Source: Colwellia sp. D2M02 (GTDB lineage: Bacteria; Pseudomonadota; Gammaproteobacteria; Enterobacterales; Alteromonadaceae). From it: DNA of 64,000 nucleotides. Below are positions 7,825-16,949 of the stretch, one piece after another. The stretch's first letter is position 1. Each line of letters starts with the position of its first letter. The notes under the pieces are model-generated. The model saw only the letters and a program-made list of their open reading frames with translations. It was not told the origin of the DNA and searched no databases. The position numbers were made by a program, and so were the translations under genes. The DNA lies in assembly GCF_018860755.1 (NCBI RefSeq), contig NZ_JAHKPW010000011.1:25772-89771 (forward strand), given 5' to 3'.

Positions 7825-10107
7825 ATGACAAGGACTAAGCATCACAACAATAGCAGTCGAAGAGTCGCGCTATTAGGTGCATTACAGCTATCCTTTAGTC
7901 TCATTGTTGTTGTGGCAATGTTAATCACTAACAAAGTCCACTTTCAAGCTGATATGTTAGCTTTGTTACCAACAGAAGACTCTGCAAGTGGCGTTCAGTG
8001 GCAGCAAAGCGAAGCGGCTTTTTTTAACCAACACCAAAGTAAAGTTGTACTGTCTTTTACCGGCGAACAACACTTAAAAGCGCACGATCAAGCCCACCAA
8101 GATTTTACAAAAAAAGGCTGGTTAAGTAGTGAAAAAGTCAACCCTGACATTAACGAAATTGCACGTTTTTATAGTCAATATCAAGGCAGCTTACTTTCTG
8201 TTGCCAATAAACAAAGTTTAGAGCGGGGTGACAATTTTGACGAGCAAATATTAAGTAAACTGAGTGAGTCGGCTAACCCTTTTGTTCAAGCCTCATTTGA
8301 GCTTGATCCTAGCTTAATGATTGGTAACTTTATTGAACAAGCACTGGTGAATACTAACGGAATCTCGCAACAAGATGGCCGTTTAGTAAAACAAACACCG
8401 CAAGGTGAAGTAGCAATACTTATTGTTGATTTACCTAAACAAGCTAAAGATATTGTTAATGCTCAGCTATTCGCGACCGAATTATTAAATACACTAAATA
8501 CTATACAAAGTACTTATCAAAACAGCGTAATAAAATATTCAGGTATTGTTTTCCATACGAGTGAAAATGCGCAACAAGCGGCTTTTGAAATGTCACTTTT
8601 TGGCAGTTTAAGTTTAATAGCGATGATAATTTTAGTGTGGTACTTCTTCCAAGGTATACAAGCATTATCTGCGGTGTTATTAACCTTAACCAATGCGATA
8701 ACCTATGGATTACTAGCATTATTTATTGTTTTTAAAGAGGTGCACCTGATCAGTTTTGTTTTTGGTATCACCTTAATTGGTATTGCCATTGACTACTGCT
8801 TTCACTATTTAACCGACAAAATAGAGCAAGGCGATACGAACCTACACAATAACGCAGTGCGCAATGCCATATTGTTAGGTTTTGCTTCTACAGCGATTGG
8901 TTATGCTATGTTTTTATTCACACCGATTGGCTTTTTTGCGCAAATTGCCACTTTTATAATTTTCGGCTTAACAGGCGCAATTGTCGCTGTATTTACCTTA
9001 GTACCGCAGCTCGCGAATAAAGCCATCAACGATAGCCGCCTTAAAACTACAGGGCAAAAACTTGCCAGTATCATGGCATCAAACCGCAAGAATATGCTAA
9101 TGGTTGTGTTACTAAGTCTTGGCTTATTGCTGGCAAAGCAAGTTTTTACACCGTTAACATTCGACGATAATATTGCTCTGCTAAGTGCCAGCAGTGACAA
9201 GCTATTAGCTAACGAGCAAAGCCATCAACAGTTACTCTTTGGTACGAATCACCATAGATTACTCATTCGTGCTAATAACAACCAAGCGGCGCTTGAATTA
9301 GAAGAGCTGCTTAACCAAGCAATAATGTCTACCGAAAGCAAAGCGCAAGTGAGCGCTATCAGTAATTGGGTGCCTTCAGCAAAAAGTCAGCAAGAAAACT
9401 ATCAGTTGCTTAGTAATGCAGAAAATAACCAAACCTTTACGCAAATTAATACCTTATTAACGCAAAAAATCACCTTCCCTCAATTCACTTTGTTAACTGT
9501 TGAAGACGCATTAAAATCGCCAATAAAGTCATTAGTGTCTCCGTTTTATTATCGCGATAGTCAGGCGGTAACCACACTCATGCAAGTGAGTAATATTGAT
9601 AAGGCGAAACTAGCAAAGCTGATTTCGCCTTACGCCAATAAAGTAATGCTTGTTGATAAAGCAGCACAATTATCTGATTTAATGACTTTAGCTCGTGAAA
9701 ACTTATTATTGTGGCTAGTTATTGCCATCGCTATTTTTACTGTCGTCTTGTGGAAAAAATTTACGACGCGCGCAGCGATTAATGCCGGTGCAGCGCTACT
9801 CGCTACTATTATTATTTCGTTGCTATTAAGCAATGTTATACAAGGGCCGTTAAATATATTTAACGCGTTAGCTTTGGTATTAATTTTAGCCTTAGCAATT
9901 GATTATCTTATTTTTTATCAAAGTCGTGCTTTACATCCTATGAATGTGATCGCGATAACATTATCAGCACTGTCATCAGCCTTTGTTTTTGGTTTGTTGG
10001 TAGTGAGTAAAACACCGGCCATTTTTAGTTTTGGTTTAACGGTAGTTATTGGGTTAATTTGCATCTACTTTATTGCACCATTAACCATTAGAGGAAAATA
10101 TGAATAA
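7825..10107 (+). CDS. apeM: ApeM, MMPL/RND-family exporter
   Basis: This polytopic protein of about 760 residues is laid out like MMPL lipid exporters: an N-terminal helix, a periplasmic domain, a block of membrane helices, a second periplasmic domain and a second block of helices. It would flip or extrude the lipid-linked aryl polyene from the inner membrane. An in-frame TTG at 7807 exists, but the ATG at 7825 follows an AAGGA about seven bases away and is preferred. Its 3' end overlaps the flavoenzyme gene by eight bases. The energy source is presumably proton motive force, by family. Confidence 0.83.
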   Translation: MTRTKHHNNSSRRVALLGALQLSFSLIVVVAMLITNKVHFQADMLALLPTEDSASGVQWQQSEAAFFNQHQSKVVLSFTGEQHLKAHDQAHQDFTKKGWLSSEKVNPDINEIARFYSQYQGSLLSVANKQSLERGDNFDEQILSKLSESANPFVQASFELDPSLMIGNFIEQALVNTNGISQQDGRLVKQTPQGEVAILIVDLPKQAKDIVNAQLFATELLNTLNTIQSTYQNSVIKYSGIVFHTSENAQQAAFEMSLFGSLSLIAMIILVWYFFQGIQALSAVLLTLTNAITYGLLALFIVFKEVHLISFVFGITLIGIAIDYCFHYLTDKIEQGDTNLHNNAVRNAILLGFASTAIGYAMFLFTPIGFFAQIATFIIFGLTGAIVAVFTLVPQLANKAINDSRLKTTGQKLASIMASNRKNMLMVVLLSLGLLLAKQVFTPLTFDDNIALLSASSDKLLANEQSHQQLLFGTNHHRLLIRANNNQAALELEELLNQAIMSTESKAQVSAISNWVPSAKSQQENYQLLSNAENNQTFTQINTLLTQKITFPQFTLLTVEDALKSPIKSLVSPFYYRDSQAVTTLMQVSNIDKAKLAKLISPYANKVMLVDKAAQLSDLMTLARENLLLWLVIAIAIFTVVLWKKFTTRAAINAGAALLATIIISLLLSNVIQGPLNIFNALALVLILALAIDYLIFYQSRALHPMNVIAITLSALSSAFVFGLLVVSKTPAIFSFGLTVVIGLICIYFIAPLTIRGKYE

Positions 10108-11335
10108 AGAATTTTTTGATGTGGTTGTTATTGGTGCTGGGCCTTCAGGTGCCGTAGCATCAACATTATTAGCACAACGTGGCTATAAAGTATTGGTGAT
10201 TGAAAAACAGTATTTTCCGCGTTTCTCAATTGGTGAAAGCTTACTGCCACAATGCATGACCTTTATAGCGCAAGCTGGCTTAGTCGACTCACTTCACCAA
10301 CACGCTGATAGCTTAGCTTTTCAATATAAAGATGGCGCAGCGTTTCATAAAAATGGGCAAGATACTTTTTTTGATTTCACCGAAAAGTTTAGCGACGGAC
10401 CCGGTACAACCTACCAAGTAAAGCGTGCCGCCTTTGACGAACTACTTGCTGATGGTGCCAGTAAAGCGGGTGTTGAAGTTCGCTTTGGTCACCAAGTAGT
10501 AGAAGTTAATGTTGAGCCTGAGCAACCTGAATTAACCATTACTGATGAAGCGGGCAATAATTACCACGTTAAGGCTAAATTTTTACTCGATGCTAGTGGC
10601 TTTGCTCGTGTGCTGCCAAAATTTTTATCATTGGAAAAACCGTCGGTTTTCCCCGTGAGGCATTCTTATTTCACTCATGTTGAAGATAAGATCAGCGCTG
10701 CTGACTTTGACCGCAATAAAATACTTATTACCGTACACCCTAAACATGCTGATATATGGTATTGGTTAATTCCTTTTTCAGATGGTACCGCCAGTATTGG
10801 TGTTGTTGGTCGACCTGAGCAATTTGATGCACAGGCGACTCCTGAGGTGATATTAAAAGATTTTATCTACCAAGCTCCTAATCTAGCACGATTACTCGGT
10901 GAGGCTAACTGGGCTAACCCTGTAAATACCTTGCAAGGTTACTCGGCTGATGTAACGGGCTTAACGGGTAAAAACTATGCTTTACTCGGCAATGCGGGTG
11001 AGTTTTTAGATCCCGTATTTTCCTCAGGTATTACCATCGCCTTATGTTCATCGGCACTTATTGCGCCACAGGTAGATAAATATTTACAAGGTGAGCATGT
11101 TGATTTTTTTGAGCATTTTGAAAAGCCACTACGTGCTGGCGTTGATTGCTTTAAAACCTTTGTGAGTGCTTGGTATGAGGGCGGTTTTCAAGATGTTATT
11201 TTTTATCAAAAACAAGAAAAAAACGTCAAAAGCATGATCAGTTCAATTTTAGCTGGATATGCATGGGACACCGCTAATCCTTATGTTGCGCAAAGCGAAC
11301 GTCGCTTTAAGGTACTTGTCGATTTATGCCAGTAA
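10100..11335 (+). CDS. FAD-dependent oxidoreductase, halogenase-like, in pigment cluster
   Basis: This 411-residue flavoprotein has the FAD-binding GAGPSG at 12-17, the second FAD motif DASGFAR at 164-170, and Trp220-Tyr-Trp-Leu-Ile-Pro225, which matches the WXWXIP signature of flavin-dependent halogenases. It may halogenate the aryl head group, as proposed for brominated xanthomonadins; marine bromide would be available. The region where tryptophan halogenases carry their catalytic lysine reads FSIGESLLPQCM, as in the broader halogenase/geranylgeranyl-reductase group. Oxidation without halogenation is therefore also possible. It overlaps its neighbours on both sides. Confidence 0.8.
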   Translation: MNKEFFDVVVIGAGPSGAVASTLLAQRGYKVLVIEKQYFPRFSIGESLLPQCMTFIAQAGLVDSLHQHADSLAFQYKDGAAFHKNGQDTFFDFTEKFSDGPGTTYQVKRAAFDELLADGASKAGVEVRFGHQVVEVNVEPEQPELTITDEAGNNYHVKAKFLLDASGFARVLPKFLSLEKPSVFPVRHSYFTHVEDKISAADFDRNKILITVHPKHADIWYWLIPFSDGTASIGVVGRPEQFDAQATPEVILKDFIYQAPNLARLLGEANWANPVNTLQGYSADVTGLTGKNYALLGNAGEFLDPVFSSGITIALCSSALIAPQVDKYLQGEHVDFFEHFEKPLRAGVDCFKTFVSAWYEGGFQDVIFYQKQEKNVKSMISSILAGYAWDTANPYVAQSERRFKVLVDLCQ

Positions 11336-11904
11336 AAATATTTAGCTTAATACTGCTATTGCTGCTTAGTGGTTGTGCCCGTAATCAACAGACAACTAAT
11401 GCTGAGCAACAAATTGCGCCACAAATAACAATTGCTGAGCAGGTAACACTGTTGCTATCAAAAGCGCCAGCACAATTAGTGGGGCAGGATTTTCAGCATT
11501 TACTCGCTATTAATCATCAAAACAAACGTTACAGTGTATTAATGCAAGTACAAATTAGCGAGCCAAAAGTTGATGTAGTCGCAGTAAGTTTACAAGGAAT
11601 ACCGTTATTTGAAATGGCTTCTTTGGCTGATGGCACCATAACATCAAAAAGTTATGTTAACTTAACAGCGATAGAGCCTGCTTTTATTATGGCTGACTTT
11701 CAATTAGTGTATTGGCCAATAACCACGCTCAATACTATGTTAAATGGCGCAATAATCACCGAAGAAAAGCATGGCGATGCGCTATTACGTAAAGTAATCG
11801 CCAACGATAAAAGCGTTATTAAAATTACCATCACAAACACACAAGTAAGCTTTGATCACCTTACTAGAAATTATCAATTATTAATTAGCCCAATTGAGTC
11901 GTAA
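11326..11904 (+). CDS. apeN: ApeN, DUF3261-type outer-membrane lipoprotein
   Basis: This 192-residue protein has a short signal peptide and lipobox LSGC, so Cys17 should be the lipidated residue. The rest resembles the DUF3261 lipoproteins found next to the MMPL and LolA-like genes of aryl polyene clusters. A LolB-like role, receiving the pigment at the outer membrane, is plausible: with ApeL and ApeM it would make a Lol-like route. The function is inferred from position. It overlaps the flavoenzyme by ten bases and ends two bases before apeO. Confidence 0.78.
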   Translation: MPVKIFSLILLLLLSGCARNQQTTNAEQQIAPQITIAEQVTLLLSKAPAQLVGQDFQHLLAINHQNKRYSVLMQVQISEPKVDVVAVSLQGIPLFEMASLADGTITSKSYVNLTAIEPAFIMADFQLVYWPITTLNTMLNGAIITEEKHGDALLRKVIANDKSVIKITITNTQVSFDHLTRNYQLLISPIES

Positions 11905-11906
11905 CT

Positions 11907-13097
11907 ATGGCAACTTTTCTACATGACTTAGGTATAAACTGTGCGTTAGGTAACAATAAAGCACAGGTGCTTACAGCAATACAACGCCAAGATCACTCAA
12001 CTGAATTCCTCAGCCAAAGAGACGACTTACACTTAGATGGTACTCCTGTTTTTGTCGGTGAAGTTAATGCAGAGTTGCCATGTTTGTCAGCTTACCCAAG
12101 CCACTTTAACAGTCGAAATAATCAATTGGCATTGCAGGCTTTTCAGCAAATAGCGCACACTTTCACACAGCTCACCGGTAATATAGATAAGCAACGTATT
12201 GCTGTAGTTATTGGTACTAGCACGTCAGGTATTTTATCAGGTGAACGTGCCCGATCGCAGTTATTAGCAAACGGTAACATACCTAAAGACTACCATTATG
12301 CGACGCAAGAAATGGCAGCACCCGCACAATTTATTGCCCATGTTTGTGGCGCACAAGGCCCTGTTTATAGTATTTCTACCGCATGTAGCTCCAGTGCAAA
12401 ATCACTAGCAACCGCTAAAATGCTACTCGAAAGCAATATTGCTGATGTGGTACTTTGCGGCGGCGTTGACGCGTTAAGCCAACTCACCATTAATGGCTTT
12501 AGTGCACTTGAGTCAGTATCAGCAGGGCTTTGTAATCCTTTTGGTGCTGAGCGAGATGGCATTAATATTGGCGAAGCCGCAGCGCTCTTTTTAATGAGCC
12601 GCAATAACGATAGCATCAACTTATGCTCTGCTGGCGAAAGCTCTGACGCTTACCATATTTCAGCGCCTCACCCTGAGGGTGACGGTGCTTACCAGTCAAT
12701 GGCATTGGCACTTAAAGGTGCCAATTTATCAGCCAGCGACATCGACTATATTAATTTACATGGCACTGGCACACCAAAAAATGATGACATGGAGGCCAAG
12801 GCAGTACATCGTTTGTTTGGTAGTAGCGTGTTAGCTAGTTCAACAAAACGTTATACTGGCCACACATTAGGCGCAGCGGGCGCACTTGAGGCGGGTTTGT
12901 GTTGGTTACTTTTACAAAATCAAAGTGAAAACCATACACTACCAAGCAACGTGAATAATGGTAAAATCGATCCCTCTTTAGCAGCAATCAATTTAGTCGA
13001 CGACAATACCACCAAAAAAGTCCGTTATTGTTTGTCTAATTCATATGCCTTTGGCGGTAATAACATCAGCTTAATATTAGGAAAAAACAGTGCATAG
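11907..13097 (+). CDS. apeO: ApeO, beta-ketoacyl-ACP synthase
   Basis: This 396-residue KAS I/II-type condensing enzyme has the full Cys-His-His triad: Cys160 in STACSSSA, His285 in HGTGTPKNDD and His319 in YTGHTLGAAG. It should extend the polyene by malonyl-ACP condensation. In a characterised system ApeO works with a chain-length-factor-like partner, ApeC. No such partner lacking the active cysteine is seen in this window, so it may lie beyond the left edge. The gene is followed by apeP with an eight-base overlap. Confidence 0.85.
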   Translation: MATFLHDLGINCALGNNKAQVLTAIQRQDHSTEFLSQRDDLHLDGTPVFVGEVNAELPCLSAYPSHFNSRNNQLALQAFQQIAHTFTQLTGNIDKQRIAVVIGTSTSGILSGERARSQLLANGNIPKDYHYATQEMAAPAQFIAHVCGAQGPVYSISTACSSSAKSLATAKMLLESNIADVVLCGGVDALSQLTINGFSALESVSAGLCNPFGAERDGINIGEAAALFLMSRNNDSINLCSAGESSDAYHISAPHPEGDGAYQSMALALKGANLSASDIDYINLHGTGTPKNDDMEAKAVHRLFGSSVLASSTKRYTGHTLGAAGALEAGLCWLLLQNQSENHTLPSNVNNGKIDPSLAAINLVDDNTTKKVRYCLSNSYAFGGNNISLILGKNSA

Positions 13098-13545
13098 CTA
13101 CGATATTGAACAATTAATTGTTCATCGAGATCCCATGATTTTAATCTCAGGCTTAGCGGATTATGATCAAACCACGGCACATTGTTGGGTAGACATTAGT
13201 GAGACTTCCCCCTTTTACCAAAAAGATATTGCTGGAGTACCAAGCTATATTGGTATTGAATATATGGCACAAGCTATTGCCGCTTATGCTGGCGCAAAAG
13301 CATTAGATAACAATAGCACTATTCAGGTTGGTTTTTTGTTGGGTAGTCGAAAATTCTTAACACACCAAGCCAGTTTTTCGTGTGATAGCAAACTCGATAT
13401 TTTCATTGAAGAGCTTTACATTGAGCCTTCAGGCTTAAGTGTGTTCAACTGCACGATTAAACACGGCGACAATCTACTTGCTGAAGCCAAAGTAAACACC
13501 TTTCAACCTGAAGACGCGAGTCAATTTATCAAGGAAAACTCATGA
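13090..13545 (+). CDS. apeP: ApeP, hotdog 3-hydroxyacyl-ACP dehydratase
   Basis: This 151-residue hotdog protein carries the HRDPMILI segment (residues 12-19) typical of the FabZ-like/ApeP dehydratases, followed by a VPSYIGIEYMAQAIAAY helix. It would dehydrate the 3-hydroxyacyl chain, probably in complex with ApeI. It begins at a GTG inside the end of apeO, and the next gene starts four bases before its stop, so translation is probably coupled. Confidence 0.84.
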   Translation: MHSYDIEQLIVHRDPMILISGLADYDQTTAHCWVDISETSPFYQKDIAGVPSYIGIEYMAQAIAAYAGAKALDNNSTIQVGFLLGSRKFLTHQASFSCDSKLDIFIEELYIEPSGLSVFNCTIKHGDNLLAEAKVNTFQPEDASQFIKENS

Positions 13546-14267
13546 GTAAACGTGTATTAGTAACGGGCTCTAGCCGTGGTATTGGTAAAGCCATTGCAAT
13601 CAAATTAGCACAACAAGGATTTGATATTACAGTACATTGTCGTACAGGTATTGAACAAGCACAACAAACACAACAAGCTATTGAAGCACTTGGACAACAA
13701 GCTAATATTATTCAGTTTGATGTTTGTGATAGAGCCCTTGCTAAACAAATAATTGAAGCCGATATCGCAGAACATGGCGCATATTATGGCGTGGTATGTA
13801 ATGCTGGATTAACCCGAGATATGGCTTTCCCTGCAATGTCTGGCGATGATTGGGATGTGGTATTAAAAACCGGTTTAGAAGGTTTTTACAATGTTATTCA
13901 TCCAATAGTAATGCCCATGATTCAAACACGAAAAGGTGGACGTATTATCGCAATGACCTCTGTCTCAGGTATTACCGGTAACCGTGGGCAAGTAAATTAC
14001 AGCGCCGCTAAAGCAGGGATTATTGGTGCAGCAAAAGCATTATCATTAGAGCTAGCTAAACGAAAAATTACTGTGAATAGTGTCGCACCAGGTTTAATTG
14101 CTACAGAAATGACAGACGATTTAGCCACCGACGACATTCTTAAAATGGTACCTATGCGCCGCATGGGACAACCTGAAGAAGTTGCCGCCACTGTCGCTTT
14201 TTTAATGTCAGACGACGCTGCATATATTACCCGCCAAACCATTTCAATTAACGGTGGATTAGCGTAA
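13542..14267 (+). CDS. apeQ: ApeQ, FabG-type 3-ketoacyl-ACP reductase
   Basis: This 241-residue short-chain dehydrogenase has the NAD(P)-binding GSSRGIG at residues 9-15, NAG at 87-89, and the catalytic Ser140, Tyr153 and Lys157 (YSAAK). The basic residue after the glycine motif suggests NADPH. It should reduce the 3-keto group after each condensation, before dehydration to leave a conjugated double bond. Because no enoyl reductase is encoded in the cluster, double bonds would accumulate, as a polyene requires. It overlaps apeP by four bases and apeR by one. Confidence 0.88.
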   Translation: MSKRVLVTGSSRGIGKAIAIKLAQQGFDITVHCRTGIEQAQQTQQAIEALGQQANIIQFDVCDRALAKQIIEADIAEHGAYYGVVCNAGLTRDMAFPAMSGDDWDVVLKTGLEGFYNVIHPIVMPMIQTRKGGRIIAMTSVSGITGNRGQVNYSAAKAGIIGAAKALSLELAKRKITVNSVAPGLIATEMTDDLATDDILKMVPMRRMGQPEEVAATVAFLMSDDAAYITRQTISINGGLA

Positions 14268-15496
14268 TGAAACGAGTTGTAGTTACTGGAATGTCAACAA
14301 TTACCGCGCTAGGCCAAGACTGGCCAAGTTTTAGCGCCGCATTACAAAAAGGCGAAAATGCCGTAGAAATTATGCCGCAATGGCAAACGGTTAATGGCTT
14401 AAATACCTGCTTAGGTGCTCCAGTAAAAGATTTTATCAAACCAGCGCACTATAAACGTAAACAAATACGCGCTATGGGAAGAGTGTCATTAATGGCGACA
14501 GCCGCAACCGAACAAGCTTTGATTGCAGCCGACTTATTGACCCACCCAAGTTTAATTAATGGCGATACTGGTATTTCATACGGATCATCTTCAGGTTCAA
14601 CCCCCCCTATTATCGCTTTTGGTGAGTTATTAAATAACAACACTATGGATGGTATTACCGCTACCAGTTACATTCAAATGATGAGTCACACCGCACCTGT
14701 GAACATTGGGGTTTTCTTTGGTGTTAAAGGTCGTACTATTACTACTAGCTCTGCTTGTACATCAGGCTCCCAAGGAATTGGTTATGCCTACGAGGCGATA
14801 AAATTTGGTCGCCAAAAAATAATGATTGCAGGTGGCGCAGAAGAACTTTGTTTATCTGGTGCGGCTGTTTTTGACACCTTATTTGCAACCAGTATTGCGA
14901 ATGAAAAGCCTAAAGCAACACCGCGCCCTTTTGATCAAAACCGAGACGGTTTAGTAATTGGTGAAGGTGCTGGCACGTTAATACTTGAAGAGCTTTCCTC
15001 AGCGCAAGCACGAGGTGCCACTATTTTAGCTGAAATTGTCGGTTTTGGCTCCAATGCAGACGGCAACCATGTAACACAACCTACAGCAGAAACCATGCAA
15101 CGCGCAATGGAGCTTGCTCTTGAAGATGCACATATTAGCGCTGAAAAAATTGGTTATGTTAATGCTCACGGCACTTCAACTGAAAAAGGTGATATTGCTG
15201 AGTCACAAGCCACTTATAATGCTCTGGGAAAAGTGCCAATTAGTTCGCTTAAAAGTTATTTAGGTCACACCTTAGGTGCTTGTGGTGCAATTGAAGCTTG
15301 GGCATGTATTAACATGATGAATGACAACAGTTTTGCACCAACCATTAATTTAGCTAATATCGATCCACAATGTGCACCACTTGATTATATTCAAGACAGT
15401 AATAGAGCGATTAATACTGACTATGTTATGTCGAATAACTTTGCCTTTGGTGGTATTAATACCTCTTTAATATTTAAGCGTTGGACCAATGAATAA
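14267..15496 (+). CDS. apeR: ApeR, FabF-like beta-ketoacyl-ACP synthase
   Basis: This second KAS I/II enzyme has 409 residues, with Cys164 (SSACTSGSQG), His301 (NAHGTSTEKGD) and His334 (YLGHTLGACG) forming the triad. It is clearly different from ApeO, so the two ketosynthases probably divide starter condensation and elongation. The start follows the reductase with a one-base overlap. Its end overlaps the signal-peptide-bearing MipA-like gene by eight bases, so the operon continues beyond the usual last ape gene. Confidence 0.87.
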   Translation: MKRVVVTGMSTITALGQDWPSFSAALQKGENAVEIMPQWQTVNGLNTCLGAPVKDFIKPAHYKRKQIRAMGRVSLMATAATEQALIAADLLTHPSLINGDTGISYGSSSGSTPPIIAFGELLNNNTMDGITATSYIQMMSHTAPVNIGVFFGVKGRTITTSSACTSGSQGIGYAYEAIKFGRQKIMIAGGAEELCLSGAAVFDTLFATSIANEKPKATPRPFDQNRDGLVIGEGAGTLILEELSSAQARGATILAEIVGFGSNADGNHVTQPTAETMQRAMELALEDAHISAEKIGYVNAHGTSTEKGDIAESQATYNALGKVPISSLKSYLGHTLGACGAIEAWACINMMNDNSFAPTINLANIDPQCAPLDYIQDSNRAINTDYVMSNNFAFGGINTSLIFKRWTNE

Positions 15497-16304
15497 TCGT
15501 TTACTAACACTCTGTTTTATTATGCTAAGCAACATTATCAGCCCTGCTGTTTACGCGAATAGTAAAGTTGAATTAGGCATTGGTGCTTTTTCACTACATA
15601 CTGCCGATTATCCTGGCTCTAATGAATATCAAACCTATGTAGTGCCACTACCTTATTTTCATTATGAAAGTGAAAAGCTCTCTATCGACCGAGAAGGTTT
15701 AACGGGCTGGTTATGGCAAGATAACGGTTGGTATTTAGATATTTCAATGTCGGCAGGCATTCCTGTGAATAGTGACGATAATAAAACCCGTCGAAATATG
15801 CCAGATATTGACTGGTCATTTGAATTAGGACCATCCATTAAGCATTACTGGCAAGGAAAACCTAACAGTGATGATTATTTATTAGCGGAGCTATACACCC
15901 GTAAAGTTATCGCAACCGACTTCAGAGGTTTTGATGATATTGGTTGGCGTACTGGTTTACGCTTGGCACATCAAAAAACCTTTAGCTTTAATGATAACAG
16001 CACCCTTGAATGGGCTAACGCCCTTGATATTAATACCGCAAATGATGAGTTAGCGCATTACTTTTATGGCGTAGACAGTCAATATCAAACAGCTACTCGC
16101 AGTGCATATAATGCCAATGGCGGTTATGCCGGCACTAATGTATCAACCGGCTTAGTATGGAAACACAAAAAGCTATGGCTAGCTGCTTATATAAGTGCAT
16201 ACTCGTTGCACGGTAGTCAGCAAGAAAATAGCCCTTTAGTCAATGACGTTATTGGCTACTCTGCAGGGGTAGGCATTGTTTGGATACTTTACCAAAAGGG
16301 ATAA
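15489..16304 (+). CDS. MipA/OmpV-family outer-membrane protein
   Basis: This 271-residue protein has a signal peptide (about residues 1-24, ending VYANS) and alternating polar/aromatic strands typical of a small beta-barrel. The N-terminal FSLHTADYPGSNEYQTYVVP and the REGLTGWLW turn fit the MipA/OmpV (MltA-interacting) family. It overlaps apeR by eight bases and so is probably co-transcribed with the pigment genes. It could form an outer-membrane exit or anchoring site for the pigment, or be an unrelated porin-like protein; only its position argues for the first. Confidence 0.75.
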   Translation: MNNRLLTLCFIMLSNIISPAVYANSKVELGIGAFSLHTADYPGSNEYQTYVVPLPYFHYESEKLSIDREGLTGWLWQDNGWYLDISMSAGIPVNSDDNKTRRNMPDIDWSFELGPSIKHYWQGKPNSDDYLLAELYTRKVIATDFRGFDDIGWRTGLRLAHQKTFSFNDNSTLEWANALDINTANDELAHYFYGVDSQYQTATRSAYNANGGYAGTNVSTGLVWKHKKLWLAAYISAYSLHGSQQENSPLVNDVIGYSAGVGIVWILYQKG

Positions 16305-16388
16305 AATACAAAAGCAATAGCGCAGCTACTCACTTGTTATTAAAAGCGTAACTGAATAATTTAAAAGAATAATAAAGGACAAATAGAA

Positions 16389-16949
16389 ATGGACACTTCT
16401 GCACTACTCATCAATGTAATGCTTTACCTATTTTTACCCTTATGGGGTATTGCAGGCTTTGCTGACTGGTGTTGCCACAGAGCCACCAAAATTGAAGTAA
16501 CCTCAGGCATTAAAGAGTCGTTAATGCATTCGTTAATGGGCATACAAATGGGTATTCCCATCATTCTCTGCTTATTGTATGACGTAAATGTATTAATTTT
16601 ACTTATTTGTATTATTACTTGGATTTCACACGAAATCGTCGCTCATTGCGATGTGCGCTACGCCGCCCCTCAACGTGAAATATCTATCTGGGAAATGCAC
16701 GCCCACACCTACCTTGGTTCATTACCACTGTACATGTTAATTTCAATTATTGTTATTAATTGGGCTGAATTTCAACAGCTTATTACTTTTAATTGGGCTG
16801 GCAATATGTCACTAACCTTAGTTAGTGAGCCGCACGGTACTTCATCTTACTTACCCGCCTACTTAACATTTATGGCGTTACTTTGTGTTTTTCCCTACGT
16901 TGAAGAAAATTTGCGCTGTTTAAAAGCGCACTTTAAAGAAGGAATTTAA
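16389..16949 (+). CDS. Conserved histidine-rich integral membrane protein, function unknown
   Basis: This 186-residue protein has about five hydrophobic segments. Between them lies a striking set of possible metal ligands: Asp26/His30 (DWCCH), Glu43/His47 (ESLMH), His81-Glu82 with His86 and Asp88 (HEIVAHCD), and Glu102, His104 and His106 (EMHAH). The spacing recalls membrane diiron hydroxylases/desaturases without matching one precisely. I recall similar proteins miscalled as diguanylate cyclase; there is no GGDEF here. The next gene starts immediately after its stop, so it probably works with the KAS III and diiron-type proteins. A membrane oxidase or hydroxylase is the best guess. Confidence 0.6.
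   Translation: MDTSALLINVMLYLFLPLWGIAGFADWCCHRATKIEVTSGIKESLMHSLMGIQMGIPIILCLLYDVNVLILLICIITWISHEIVAHCDVRYAAPQREISIWEMHAHTYLGSLPLYMLISIIVINWAEFQQLITFNWAGNMSLTLVSEPHGTSSYLPAYLTFMALLCVFPYVEENLRCLKAHFKEGI

Noticed and set aside
16389..16949. Diguanylate cyclase call for the His-rich membrane protein
   Set aside because: There is no GGDEF-like motif and the protein is almost entirely membrane-embedded.
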